Made by a program: the position numbers and the translations under genes
Assembly (NCBI RefSeq): GCF_004006295.1
Contig: NZ_CP026095.1
Span: forward strand, 3,210,001 to 3,274,000
Reading direction: 5' to 3'
DNA length: 64,000 nucleotides
Origin: Peribacillus asahii
Lineage (GTDB): Bacteria > Bacillota > Bacilli > Bacillales > DSM-1321
Notes under the pieces: model-generated
Told to the model about the DNA's origin: nothing
Seen by the model: the letters and a program-made list of their open reading frames with translations, nothing else
Databases searched by the model: none
Shown here: one piece after another, positions 1-8,154 of the stretch
Numbering within the stretch: position 1 is the first letter of the stretch
Layout: the number at the start of each line of letters is the position of its first letter

Positions 1-732
1 CAAGAAATCCTTCAATTCTTGCTGCTTTTCTTGATATACTTTCTCTGTTACAACAAATACATCACTCGGTACATTTAAATAGTCTTTCACATTCATCACA
101 TTGACTTCCTCTAAACCTTTGGCTTGTCCAACAACTAGTCCCGTATCAGTCGCAGCTGTTGCATCCACTTGCCCTTGCATTAATGGGGCAAAGTTTAAAA
201 GACCTGTCTCAACAATTTTTACATCATTTTCTGAAAGACCGACCTGATGTAATAACACTAATAAGTTTTGACGTGTTCCGCTTGATAGACTATAAACGCC
301 AATTGTTTTTCCCTTTAAATCTTCTGGTTTGTTAATATTAGCTTCCTTTAGTGATACGATGTTAAATACATTTTGCGGATAAATATTGTAAATAACTTTT
401 AGCTTTTCACCTTTATCTAATGCGAAAAATAGTGAACCTGGATCAGTAAAAGCGATATCTGCTTTCCCAGATAAAATATTTTTAATCGCATCGCCACCGC
501 CTGCACCAGGAATAACAGTTACATCTAGGCCTTTATCTTGAAAGAAATGCTTCTTCTCATCGACTAATAGATTCGTTTGTTCTGTAAGTGGCTTACTCCA
601 GTTCGCTACTCGAATCGTTTGGACGTCTGTTGAATCAGATTTCGCTGTTCCCTTATTTTCATCCTTTGCACCACACGCTGACATCAATACGGTCATACAT
701 AATAAAATCGTGACTAACCATCTATTTTTCAT
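1..732 (-). CDS. ABC transporter substrate-binding lipoprotein, NMT1/ThiY-like (partial)
   Basis: This is the N-terminal part of a periplasmic-type binding protein; its C terminus lies beyond the left edge. The start at 732 gives a lipoprotein signal with lipobox LMSAC at about residues 16-20, followed by a charged linker. The mature part resembles the NMT1/SsuA/ThiY family (GGGDAIKNILSGKADIAF, then EDLKGKTIGVY), which binds thiamin-pyrimidine precursors, sulfonates or nitrate. The gene overlaps the permease stop by 4 bp, so it is the last visible gene of a translationally coupled operon led by a TPP riboswitch. That context favours a thiamin precursor as ligand, which is inference. No binding-pocket residue was assigned. 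Confidence 0.85.
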   Translation of the reverse strand, partial: MKNRWLVTILLCMTVLMSACGAKDENKGTAKSDSTDVQTIRVANWSKPLTEQTNLLVDEKKHFFQDKGLDVTVIPGAGGGDAIKNILSGKADIAFTDPGSLFFALDKGEKLKVIYNIYPQNVFNIVSLKEANINKPEDLKGKTIGVYSLSSGTRQNLLVLLHQVGLSENDVKIVETGLLNFAPLMQGQVDATAATDTGLVVGQAKGLEEVNVMNVKDYLNVPSDVFVVTEKVYQEKQQELKDFL

Positions 733-1484
733 TTTCTATTCTCCTTCATATATTTCTTTAGTACAGTAACTTCTAATACATAAATCAATTGATATAAAAC
801 CATGCCCATCACAGTTAATAAAATTAACACAGCAAACATTAACGGCGTATCCATCATCCCTTGCGACGCGACGATGAGCGCTCCTAATCCATCGCTTCCC
901 CCAATAAACTCGCCAACAACAGCCCCTACTACGGCTAATACAACCGCCACTCGAAGTCCGGCTAGAATCCCTGGCAGGCCATTAGGAATTTTTAAATGAA
1001 TTAAGGTTTGCCAGCGTGTTGCTCGAAGCATATGAAATAATTCTTGTTTTTGTTTATTCGTAGACTGAATCGCTGTAATCGTATTCTCCAATAATGGAAA
1101 AAAACAAATCAGGGCAGTGATTATGACTTTCGATTTCATGCCAAAACCAAACCATAGAATAAATAAAGGGGCCAAAGCAAGCTTAGGAACAGCTTGGCTC
1201 GCAATGATATAAGGAGAAAGAAGCTTTCTTAAAAATTCAATCTCACCCATAATCACCCCAACGATAAATCCCCCGACACAGCCAATTACCAAACCTAGCA
1301 ACACTTCTGATAGTGTTCGCAAAATATGTGGAATAAAGTATCCACTTTGCAGACCATCTACTAAAGTCGTAACAATAACCGTAGGAGCCGGCAAAACAAG
1401 CTCTGACATAAAGCTTGCACTATATTCCCAAATGATGAGGAACATAATAAATAATAGAATTGAGTATAAAGGGAGACTTTTCAT
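729..1484 (-). CDS. ABC transporter permease, ThiX/SsuC-like
   Basis: A 251-residue integral membrane protein with an N-terminal membrane segment and about five further hydrophobic segments. It carries the BPD_transp_1 EAA-type loop for ATPase docking in the middle (FHMLRATRWQTLIHLKIPNG). Family and length fit the inner-membrane subunit of ThiXYZ/SsuABC-type importers. It overlaps the ATPase by 4 bp (ATGA) and the binding protein by 4 bp, so all three subunits are coupled. Substrate cannot be read from the sequence; the TPP riboswitch upstream suggests a pyrimidine or thiazole precursor of thiamin. Confidence 0.88.
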   Translation of the reverse strand: MKSLPLYSILLFIMFLIIWEYSASFMSELVLPAPTVIVTTLVDGLQSGYFIPHILRTLSEVLLGLVIGCVGGFIVGVIMGEIEFLRKLLSPYIIASQAVPKLALAPLFILWFGFGMKSKVIITALICFFPLLENTITAIQSTNKQKQELFHMLRATRWQTLIHLKIPNGLPGILAGLRVAVVLAVVGAVVGEFIGGSDGLGALIVASQGMMDTPLMFAVLILLTVMGMVLYQLIYVLEVTVLKKYMKENRK

Positions 1485-2227
1485 CGCTTATTTCCTCCCA
1501 ATACATGTCGTAACGTCAGGCACAACTCATTAAAATACGGCGCGTATTTCATTTCTACATTTCTCTCTTTTTCTAATTTTACAGCAGTATCAAAAATGAT
1601 TTGGCCTTGATCTATGACTGCAATCCGATCTGACAAATACACGGCTTCTGCGATATCATGCGTAATAAAAAGAACCGTTGTATGACGGGTCTTACAAATT
1701 TTCAACAAATCATCCTGTAGTTCTTCTCTTGTAATAGCATCCAGAGCAGCAAATGGTTCATCTAGAAACAGCATCGTTGGTTTTTGAATCAACGCTCTCG
1801 CAATAGCAACACGACTTTGTTGTCCTCCAGATAATTGAGTAGGATAACGATCTAAATAAGTCGTTAAACCAACCATCTCTAATACTTCTAACCCATACTG
1901 TCGATCTTGTTGCGTAATCTTTCTTTTCAGCGAAATCGGAAGCAACACATTTTCTAGCACTGTTTTCCATTCTAATAAGGTAGGAGATTGGAACACAAAA
2001 CCACATTCATCCAACGGCCCTATTACTTCTTTTCCTTTAAAGCGAATCATTCCTGAATGAGATGGAAGCAAGCCCGCTGCAAGCTTTAATAACGTTGTCT
2101 TTCCACAGCCGCTTTTCCCTAGAAAGCAATGAAATTCCCCTTCTTCAATAGACCAGTTCACTCCATGTAACACAGTTGTCTTCTCTTGATAGCTATAAGT
2201 CAAATCCTCAATTGTTAAAAAACTCAT
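1481..2227 (-). CDS. ABC transporter ATP-binding protein, ThiZ/SsuB-like
   Basis: A 248-residue nucleotide-binding subunit powering the adjacent permease. Visible motifs are Walker A GKSGCGKTT at residues 37-45, a Q-loop (FVFQSPTLL), the signature LSGGQQSR, Walker B MLFLDEP and the switch histidine in FITHD. The domain is of the nitrate/sulfonate/taurine/thiamin-precursor branch. It starts 11 bp after the LuxC-like stop and overlaps the permease start by 4 bp, so it is co-transcribed with the reductase genes. Its assignment as ThiZ rests on the TPP riboswitch that heads the operon, not on a substrate motif. Confidence 0.88.
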   Translation of the reverse strand: MSFLTIEDLTYSYQEKTTVLHGVNWSIEEGEFHCFLGKSGCGKTTLLKLAAGLLPSHSGMIRFKGKEVIGPLDECGFVFQSPTLLEWKTVLENVLLPISLKRKITQQDRQYGLEVLEMVGLTTYLDRYPTQLSGGQQSRVAIARALIQKPTMLFLDEPFAALDAITREELQDDLLKICKTRHTTVLFITHDIAEAVYLSDRIAVIDQGQIIFDTAVKLEKERNVEMKYAPYFNELCLTLRHVLGGNKR

Positions 2228-2238
2228 CTGCTAACCTC

Positions 2239-3690
2239 CTAATCTGCATAGGGAGCCAACTCTTCACTTAATTGTTCAGCTGAAGCTTCGATATCAACCA
2301 TATTAATTAAATCCAGTACATTAAAGCGGCCATCATGATGCCATCCAGCTTCTGGAGATGTCATATTTCCCAATGCCGTCATTCGAGTCACACCAACACT
2401 CCCTAGTAAATGAGACCATTGAAACAATTCAGACGGACTAGCAGCGATTCCAACCGTTTGCAGGTAATCCCGATGCATGAGAAGGCCTTTCGTCACCTCT
2501 TCTATGTGATCAAACTCTTTCACTTTTACAACACGATTTAAACTGCTTGGTGTAAGGCTAAGATCGGAATCTTCAAAAACAACAGTCCAATCATTTTGGT
2601 TATTGCCTAATACTTCATTATTTGGATTCGAGAACAGGTTCATTTCTTCTTTATTTTTCCAAGCGGCCATCTCCATCGATTCGGCCATTGATAGTTTTCT
2701 TCTCGGAAACCTTCTATTAAACGCCTCTAGTTCATGACCTATATATCTAGCAAATTCTTTTGGAGAAACATTTCCTCCTTTTTGTACATAGAAAACATGT
2801 GGAGAATAACAGCCTTGTTGGTCATAGCGCATCACATCCAAAGCAGCCAAATGGGCTGCCTGCAAAGCTTTAAGAGAATCAAGAGACGTCTTTGAAACAA
2901 TCCCAAAACTTAGCTTGTGTCCAAATGGTAAAAACCTTTTAGTGATTGGAATCCGACTTCGTAAAGCTTCCATCGCTTCATTGCCCCCATACCCGACAAC
3001 AATATCTGTTTGCTGAAAAATAAAGCGTTCTCTCTCTTCTTCTCCGCCCTTCCACCAAAGAACGGCAAAGCAATCTGCTAATCTTGGTTCTATTTCCACT
3101 AAAAGCTTAGCGAACCAGCCAGCAAATAATGGCTCAGCACTCGATACCTTCCCGATATTCCCTGCTTTCACTAACAAACTAGATATAAAGCTCCATAAAG
3201 GAAGACCAGGCACATTCCCTGACCAAATATGCGTAATTAAATCCGGACTAAAAGCCTTCGAAAATCCACCTTTTACTCTCGGTTGAAAATCATCCAACAA
3301 CAATGGATTTCCTAAATCTTCAACAAGAAAACGCTGCAGTTCATGTTTTCGAAACGTTTTTAAATAAGAAGTCAAACCAAGCCTTATCATTTCTTCATCA
3401 TAGCCTGTTACAATCGGTAATACTTTTTCAGCTTTTTGTCGATAAGATGAATCACGCTCTAGAAGTCTATGTATCGCTTCATCAATGATGTTCATTAACT
3501 CATTAACAGAAAAAGATTTTAACACCTTACGACTGCTATGCTTAATCTTGTCAATTAACCTGCTCATTTGTTCATGTGTAAGAATCGGAATCTCCACTTC
3601 TATTGTTTCCTGATTTCTTTCGAATAGAAGCACCTTTGTCTCAAATGATTCTTCTCCTATATTCGGAATATATCCAGCGATTTCTCTCAT
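2239..3690 (-). CDS. LuxC-like acyl-CoA/acyl-protein reductase
   Basis: A 483-residue protein of the LuxC family (PF05893), related to aldehyde dehydrogenases. In bioluminescent bacteria LuxC takes an acyl group from LuxE on a cysteine and reduces it with NADPH to an aldehyde. The catalytic cysteine is present in QQGCYSPH at residue 294, close to Cys286 of Vibrio LuxC. The nucleotide-binding region lies just before it (IVVGYGGNEAM). The start overlaps the LuxE-like stop by 4 bp (ATGA). No luxA, luxB or luxD is near. Because the operon is behind a TPP riboswitch and includes a ThiXYZ-like importer, the natural substrate is unlikely to be a fatty acid; reduction of a carboxylated thiamin precursor is a hypothesis only. 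Confidence 0.85.
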   Translation of the reverse strand: MREIAGYIPNIGEESFETKVLLFERNQETIEVEIPILTHEQMSRLIDKIKHSSRKVLKSFSVNELMNIIDEAIHRLLERDSSYRQKAEKVLPIVTGYDEEMIRLGLTSYLKTFRKHELQRFLVEDLGNPLLLDDFQPRVKGGFSKAFSPDLITHIWSGNVPGLPLWSFISSLLVKAGNIGKVSSAEPLFAGWFAKLLVEIEPRLADCFAVLWWKGGEEERERFIFQQTDIVVGYGGNEAMEALRSRIPITKRFLPFGHKLSFGIVSKTSLDSLKALQAAHLAALDVMRYDQQGCYSPHVFYVQKGGNVSPKEFARYIGHELEAFNRRFPRRKLSMAESMEMAAWKNKEEMNLFSNPNNEVLGNNQNDWTVVFEDSDLSLTPSSLNRVVKVKEFDHIEEVTKGLLMHRDYLQTVGIAASPSELFQWSHLLGSVGVTRMTALGNMTSPEAGWHHDGRFNVLDLINMVDIEASAEQLSEELAPYAD

Positions 3691-4775
3691 TTCTCCAGTC
3701 CCTTTGAAGCCTTTAAAAATTCTGCCATCGCTAGCGAACAGCCTTTTGCTTCTGTTCCTTCCACTCTTCCTAATAACAGAAAACCGCCTTCCACTTCAAC
3801 ACCAACATCTTCTGTTAAAATCGTAGAAACAGAATTCATATTAGCAAGGTCACAATGAACAATAACGCCGCGTTCTCCTTTTGCTACTTCTTCACCTGTT
3901 AACGGATTTACGACTCGCGTTTTAATCCAACTTGGTCCTGACTTAACAGCAGGCACAGATTGATTTCCATTGTCATACAGCTGTGTACTCAGCTCGGTCA
4001 TGCCGTACATATTGATACACGCTGAACGATTGACTCCTAAATATGTAGAAAGCAACTGATAGAACTCATCCAACTCTAATTCTTTAGATTGTTTTTTAAA
4101 GCCGCCCGTATCAAGAATTTTACTTCCTTTTGGTAGAGTAAAAGTTTGATTCCCACGCTCTAGTTCTTCTAAAAGATGAACAAAGCTATAACTTGCACCT
4201 AAAAGAGCATAAGGTTCTCCAGTTACTTCAGCATTCCTCAGCTCTTTCTGTAAGCCTTCCACATCAAGCTTGTGATTTTGTATAAAATAACGGCTATCTT
4301 CTGTCCCAAACCTTTCTTTTGCGAGTTTTAAATAACGAGCTAAAGAAGAATTAGGCATCTCCTGTTCTGTTGGAAATAAGATTCCCATCCGAATCTTATC
4401 GGTATTTCCCATAAATCTTTCTTGAAAATTTTTAATCATCGACCTATCAAATATGTCTAATGTTGGATGATAATGTTTACCTCTAATTCCTTGTGTTGTA
4501 CCACTTGTCATATAAACCGCTTCCGCTTGCTCCGGATCACAACAGCTCAAAGTAACATCTTTAAAAGCATTAATCGGTACTGGCGGGATGTCTCTCCAAG
4601 TTTTCACAGTACGCGGTGTTTTTCCTTTTTGAGAACAAAAAGTTCGATAAGGAATGTTATATTGATAGTGATAGCGAAATAATTGTAAAGCCTGCTGATT
4701 AAAATCTTCCTCAGAAGATTCATTACAATTAATAAATTGAACTGTCGATTCAATCATTTCTTTTTGAGTCATCAT
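3687..4775 (-). CDS. LuxE-like acyl-protein synthetase
   Basis: A 362-residue protein of the LuxE family (PF04443), which activates a carboxylic acid with ATP and holds it as a thioester before handing it to LuxC. The adenylate-forming motif MTSGTTQGIRG and the conserved C-terminal acyl-acceptor cysteine in AKGCSLA (residue 346) are both present, so the enzyme appears complete. The start at 4775 is preceded by AAAGGA. It is the first gene after the TPP riboswitch, with about 46 bp between attenuator hairpin and start codon, so it responds directly to TPP. Together with the next gene it forms an acid-to-aldehyde reductase pair. The substrate is unknown. Confidence 0.85.
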   Translation of the reverse strand: MMTQKEMIESTVQFINCNESSEEDFNQQALQLFRYHYQYNIPYRTFCSQKGKTPRTVKTWRDIPPVPINAFKDVTLSCCDPEQAEAVYMTSGTTQGIRGKHYHPTLDIFDRSMIKNFQERFMGNTDKIRMGILFPTEQEMPNSSLARYLKLAKERFGTEDSRYFIQNHKLDVEGLQKELRNAEVTGEPYALLGASYSFVHLLEELERGNQTFTLPKGSKILDTGGFKKQSKELELDEFYQLLSTYLGVNRSACINMYGMTELSTQLYDNGNQSVPAVKSGPSWIKTRVVNPLTGEEVAKGERGVIVHCDLANMNSVSTILTEDVGVEVEGGFLLLGRVEGTEAKGCSLAMAEFLKASKGLEK

Positions 4776-4815
4776 GTTTACCCATTCCTTTCAATGTAGC
4801 CATTTATTTTCTAAT

Positions 4816-4848
4816 AGCGCAAAAAAGCACTTTGCGTACGCAAAGTGC
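4816..4848 (-). terminator. Attenuator terminator of the TPP riboswitch
   Basis: A perfect 22-bp palindrome (GCACTTTGCG plus its complement, centre TA) at 4827-4848 is followed on the minus strand by TTTTTT and then the luxE leader. This is a classical intrinsic terminator placed between the TPP aptamer and the first gene, so it is most likely the expression platform, stopping transcription when TPP is bound. Confidence 0.8.
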
Positions 4849-4854
4849 AAAAAT

Positions 4855-4965
4855 ACAGAGTAATCCCCTTATCACTTCCCTACGCTGGCATGACCCAACA
4901 GGTTCAAACGGTCTACGGTAGATTAACCGTACTCTCAGCCTGATTCCACAGACTCCCGATATCAT
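4855..4965 (-). promoter_or_regulatory. TPP (THI-box) riboswitch
   Basis: Read on the minus strand the sequence has the two THI-box landmarks in order: CAGGCTGAGAGTACGG, a variable P3 helix, then AACCTGTTGGGTCATGCCAG followed by CGTAGGGAAGTG. These match the conserved thiamin pyrophosphate aptamer. It is located between a promoter at 4980-5008 and a terminator hairpin, and leads into luxE-luxC-ABC importer genes. Binding of TPP should lower expression of that operon. Confidence 0.93.
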
Positions 4966-4979
4966 CTATTTTTATACAA

Positions 4980-5008
4980 AGAATACCCTTTCTTTTTGTA
5001 GAATGCAA
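4980..5008 (-). promoter_or_regulatory. Probable sigma-A promoter of the TPP-controlled operon
   Basis: On the minus strand, -35 TTGCAT (5003-5008) and -10 TATTCT (4980-4985) are separated by exactly 17 bp. Transcription would begin about 10 bases before the riboswitch aptamer, which is the expected geometry. Confidence 0.65.
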
Positions 5009-5012
5009 TCAT

Positions 5013-5270
5013 AAAGTGAAACTTCCATCAAAGGGGAGTTCCTTTATCACCCACTAATGGTTAGCCAATTGGGCCTTTACTACAAAAGCGAGGCGACTGT
5101 TCAGCCCCGACAAGCATAAGATGAAATGCGGCGTGGCGCAGTTTGCCACAAAGCATTGCAGCTTATGACCTCGAGGGGCTAGGAGCCGCAACTAGATGAG
5201 GGCAGTTGTCCCCCACCTATCTTCTTTGTTTCTTCATAAGCTGGAGGTGGGGGGCTTACTGCCCGTTAAG
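5013..5270. repeat. Dispersed structured repeat, copy 1, with long stem-loop
   Basis: The block starting AAGTGAAACTTCCATCA, an interrupted G-run/C-run hairpin and ATGGTTAG recurs at 54868-54935 with the same loop core (TTCCTT-ATC). Its second half holds ACAAGCATAAGAT, whose reverse complement occurs in the second copy, and a strong stem-loop at 5200-5264 (GGGCAGT and TCCCCCACCT pairing with AGGTGGGGGG and ACTGCCC). No coding frame is credible. It looks like a Bacillus dispersed repeat or a structured RNA; which one cannot be decided here. Confidence 0.6.
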
Positions 5271-5278
5271 TGTAAGAC

Positions 5279-5316
5279 AAAAAAACCTGTACCAAAAGTA
5301 GCGTACAGGTTTTCAC
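5279..5316 (-). terminator. Intrinsic terminator of proBA
   Basis: Inverted repeat AAAACCTGTAC / GTACAGGTTTT with a U-run on the minus strand, about 25 bp beyond the proA stop codon. Confidence 0.8.
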
Positions 5317-5341
5317 TCAATCTCGTTCATCAACTATCCAC

Positions 5342-6589
5342 TTATCCGCGAATTTGTCCTTGTCCATAAATAAAATATTTAGTAGATGTTAAAGCAGGTA
5401 ATCCCATTGGTCCACGCGCATGAAGCTTTTGCGTACTAATCCCAATTTCAGCACCGTAACCGAATTCAAACCCATCAGTAAAACGGGTAGAAGCATTATG
5501 ATAAACAGCGGCTGCATCGACTCCATTTAAGAAAATGGCTGCACTTTCCTCATTTGTTGTGATAATGGCTTCAGAATGATTCGTACCATACTGATTAATA
5601 TGCTCAACAGCTTCTGTAACATCCTTCACAATTTTCACACTCAATTTTAGCGCTAAATATTCCGTTGCCCAATCTTCTTCTGTTGCTTGCTTCGCCTCTG
5701 GAAAAGCAGTACAGACCGTTTGATCTCCGTATAGTTCAATTCCTTTACCGTGAAGAACGGCTAATAAGTCAGTCCCATTTTTAGTAAACCAGCTTTCATG
5801 AATGAGCAAACTTTCAATGGCATTACATACAGATGGACGCTGTGTTTTTCCATTGATTACAATATTTTCTGTCATCTCATAATCAGCTGATTCATCAATA
5901 AAAATGTGACAGTTACCGGCTCCCGTTTCAAGAACAGGTACAGTCGATTCACGAACAACAGTATCAATTAAATTTTTGCCTCCGCGTGGAATCAACACAT
6001 CTAAATATTCATTCAAATGAAATAATTCTTTCGCTGTTTCACGGCTTGTATCTTCCATTAATTGAACCGCATCAACTGGTAAAGATGTTTGCGCCAATGC
6101 CTTATGAATCGACCTAACAAGCGCTTGATTAGAGTAGCTTGCAGACGAACTTCCTCGTAAAATAACCGCATTTCCTGTTTTTAATGATAATGTAGCCGCA
6201 TCAATCGTTACATTTGGTCTCGCTTCATAAATCATACCAATCACACCGATTGGAACACGATTTTTTTTAATAAGCAAGCCGTTTTCTTTCTCAATTGTTT
6301 CTAAGCTTTCACCGACTGGATCTTTTAAGTCAATCAGTAAACGAATAGCCGCTGACATATCTTCAATACGCTTTTCGTTTAACATAATACGATCTAATGT
6401 CGAATCAGGCAGACCATTTTTCTTTCCTTGTTCTAAATCTTTTGCATTTTCACTTATTAAATAATCTTTATCTGCCAATAATTGATCCGCAATTTTTGCT
6501 AATGCTTCATTTTTTTCTTCTGTCGTCTTCCCACTCATTTTATAACTTGCCGCTTTGGCCGCTTTTCCTTTTACAATGACTTCACTCAT
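5342..6589 (-). CDS. proA: Gamma-glutamyl phosphate reductase
   Basis: A 415-residue member of the ProA family. It reduces gamma-glutamyl phosphate with NADPH to glutamate semialdehyde, the second step of proline synthesis, in the cytosol. Conserved stretches include the cofactor region [18 protein letters not shown], and the catalytic cysteine in [12 protein letters not shown]. The C-terminal [10 protein letters not shown] motif is complete, so the protein is full length. It is 21 bp downstream of proB and both follow a proline-type T-box leader, so expression should rise when tRNA-Pro is uncharged. Confidence 0.96.
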   Translation of the reverse strand: MSEVIVKGKAAKAASYKMSGKTTEEKNEALAKIADQLLADKDYLISENAKDLEQGKKNGLPDSTLDRIMLNEKRIEDMSAAIRLLIDLKDPVGESLETIEKENGLLIKKNRVPIGVIGMIYEARPNVTIDAATLSLKTGNAVILRGSSSASYSNQALVRSIHKALAQTSLPVDAVQLMEDTSRETAKELFHLNEYLDVLIPRGGKNLIDTVVRESTVPVLETGAGNCHIFIDESADYEMTENIVINGKTQRPSVCNAIESLLIHESWFTKNGTDLLAVLHGKGIELYGDQTVCTAFPEAKQATEEDWATEYLALKLSVKIVKDVTEAVEHINQYGTNHSEAIITTNEESAAIFLNGVDAAAVYHNASTRFTDGFEFGYGAEIGISTQKLHARGPMGLPALTSTKYFIYGQGQIRG

Positions 6590-6610
6590 TACTAACTCCC
6601 CCTTTTTAAT

Positions 6611-7699
6611 TTAGGCTTTCACCCATTTATCTCGATGAATCACTTCAATTGCTGACATCACAAGCTCGTCTGTCCGTTTTCCCATCGCTAGTTTCAGCTC
6701 ATCGACAGAATAGAGAACTTCTCCTCGGCCAAGCAATCCGCTTGAACCAAACACTTCAACAACGTCCCCTTTTTCAAAATCTCCTTGAATGTCATAAATA
6801 CCGGCAGGCAATAAACTGCTGCCATTCAACATTAGGGCTGTTTCTGCGCCATCGTCAACGAAGATTTTTCCTGACACTTCCGAATGAATCGAAATCCATT
6901 GCTTATTATTATTTACGGTTGTAAGCACGTCATTTTCAATATACGTCCCGTCACCGTCACCCGCTAAAATTCGCAGAAGCTTATCACGGCCTTCTCCTTT
7001 ACCAATAAAGACTTTTACACCTAAAGACAGTGCTGTTTTCGCAGCTAATAATTTCGATTGCATCCCGCCTGTCCCAACGTTTGAGCCGGCTCCTTCCGCT
7101 ACTTGCAGCAAATCATCCGTTACTTCTGTTAAATAATCGATTCTCTTAGCATCCGGATTCGTCAACGGATTACAATCATATAAGCCGTTAATGTCCGTTA
7201 AAATAATAAGCTGATCGGCATGAATAAGCCCACTCACAAGAGCAGAAAGCATATCATTATCCCCAAATGTTAATTCTTCAACAGACACTGTATCATTTTC
7301 GTTAATAATTGGTAAAATGCCGCGTTCAATTAATTCTGACAAAGTCGCATGGGCATTTTTATAACGGTCTTTTTTTGAAAAATCGGTTCTTGTTAATAAA
7401 ATTTGGGCGGCGTTAATGCCAAACTGCCCTAATTGTTGCATATATGATTGAATCAATAAACTTTGACCGACGGCTGCGGCTGCTTGTTTCCCTTTTAACG
7501 TAACCGGACGTGATGGGTAACCTAGCTTACGGAATCCGGTCGCAACAGCACCAGATGATACAAGAATCACGTCATGCCCTTCTTTTCGCAATGCCGCAAC
7601 TGCTTGAATATGATCTAAAAATTTAAATTGATCAATTTCCCCCTTGGAGTTCGTTAACGAACTGCTTCCGATTTTGACAACGATGCGCTTCTTTTCCAT
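6611..7699 (-). CDS. proB: Glutamate 5-kinase
   Basis: A 362-residue ProB: an amino-acid kinase domain (VVKIGSSSLT at the N terminus, INENDTVSVEE, FGDNDMLSA, GTGGMQSK) followed by a C-terminal PUA domain from about residue 270. It phosphorylates glutamate as the first, normally feedback-inhibited step of proline synthesis. The ATG at 7699 is chosen over an upstream in-frame TTG because GGAGG sits 8 bases before it and the resulting N terminus MEKKRIVVKIG fits the family. It forms an operon with proA downstream and a T-box upstream. Confidence 0.95.
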   Translation of the reverse strand: MEKKRIVVKIGSSSLTNSKGEIDQFKFLDHIQAVAALRKEGHDVILVSSGAVATGFRKLGYPSRPVTLKGKQAAAAVGQSLLIQSYMQQLGQFGINAAQILLTRTDFSKKDRYKNAHATLSELIERGILPIINENDTVSVEELTFGDNDMLSALVSGLIHADQLIILTDINGLYDCNPLTNPDAKRIDYLTEVTDDLLQVAEGAGSNVGTGGMQSKLLAAKTALSLGVKVFIGKGEGRDKLLRILAGDGDGTYIENDVLTTVNNNKQWISIHSEVSGKIFVDDGAETALMLNGSSLLPAGIYDIQGDFEKGDVVEVFGSSGLLGRGEVLYSVDELKLAMGKRTDELVMSAIEVIHRDKWVKA

Positions 7700-7842
7700 C
7701 CATACTTCCTCCAATATAATTTTCTAATATATTAGAAAACTCGCTTCCAACTTGCCTTTCAGTTAGAGGCGCAGTTACACTCCCTAAAATCAACAGCTAC
7801 TTCAAGATAGCTTATCTGATCATTTATACATTCTAATCGTAC

Positions 7843-8095
7843 AAAAAAACCCTTCTCATCCTTATTGATTAAGGACGAAAAGGGTTGCTTTCCGTGGTAC
7901 CACCTTGATTGAATGTGAACATGTCACATCCCACTTTACCTCATAACGCTAGAGACTGCGCCTATGTTTTCATAGGACTCAAGAAGTAGGTTCAGTGCCT
8001 TTTCTGTTACGGGTCTTACAGCCACGGACACCGCTCTCTATTACAGCAAGATTTCACATACTAGTCTTCTTTTAACGTTCATATTTTCTATAGTA
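7843..8095 (-). promoter_or_regulatory. T-box leader, proline specific
   Basis: On the minus strand the hallmark T-box sequence AAGGTGGTACCACGG is at 7892-7906, followed by a terminator (AACCCTTTTCGTCC...AAGGGTT with U-run, 7843-7886). In the specifier loop the sequence GAACCTAC presents CCU (7988-7990), a proline codon, matching the downstream proBA genes. Uncharged tRNA-Pro should favour the antiterminator. The 5' boundary near 8095 is approximate. Confidence 0.93.
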
Positions 8096-8154
8096 TGCAA
8101 AATTATCGAGCTGATGTCAATGATAATCCCCTATTCCAGTGTGGAATTTTATGC

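Noticed and set aside
1..4775. Bacterial luciferase (lux) operon for light production
   Set aside because: Only luxC- and luxE-like genes are present; no luxA, luxB or luxD, and control is by a TPP riboswitch.
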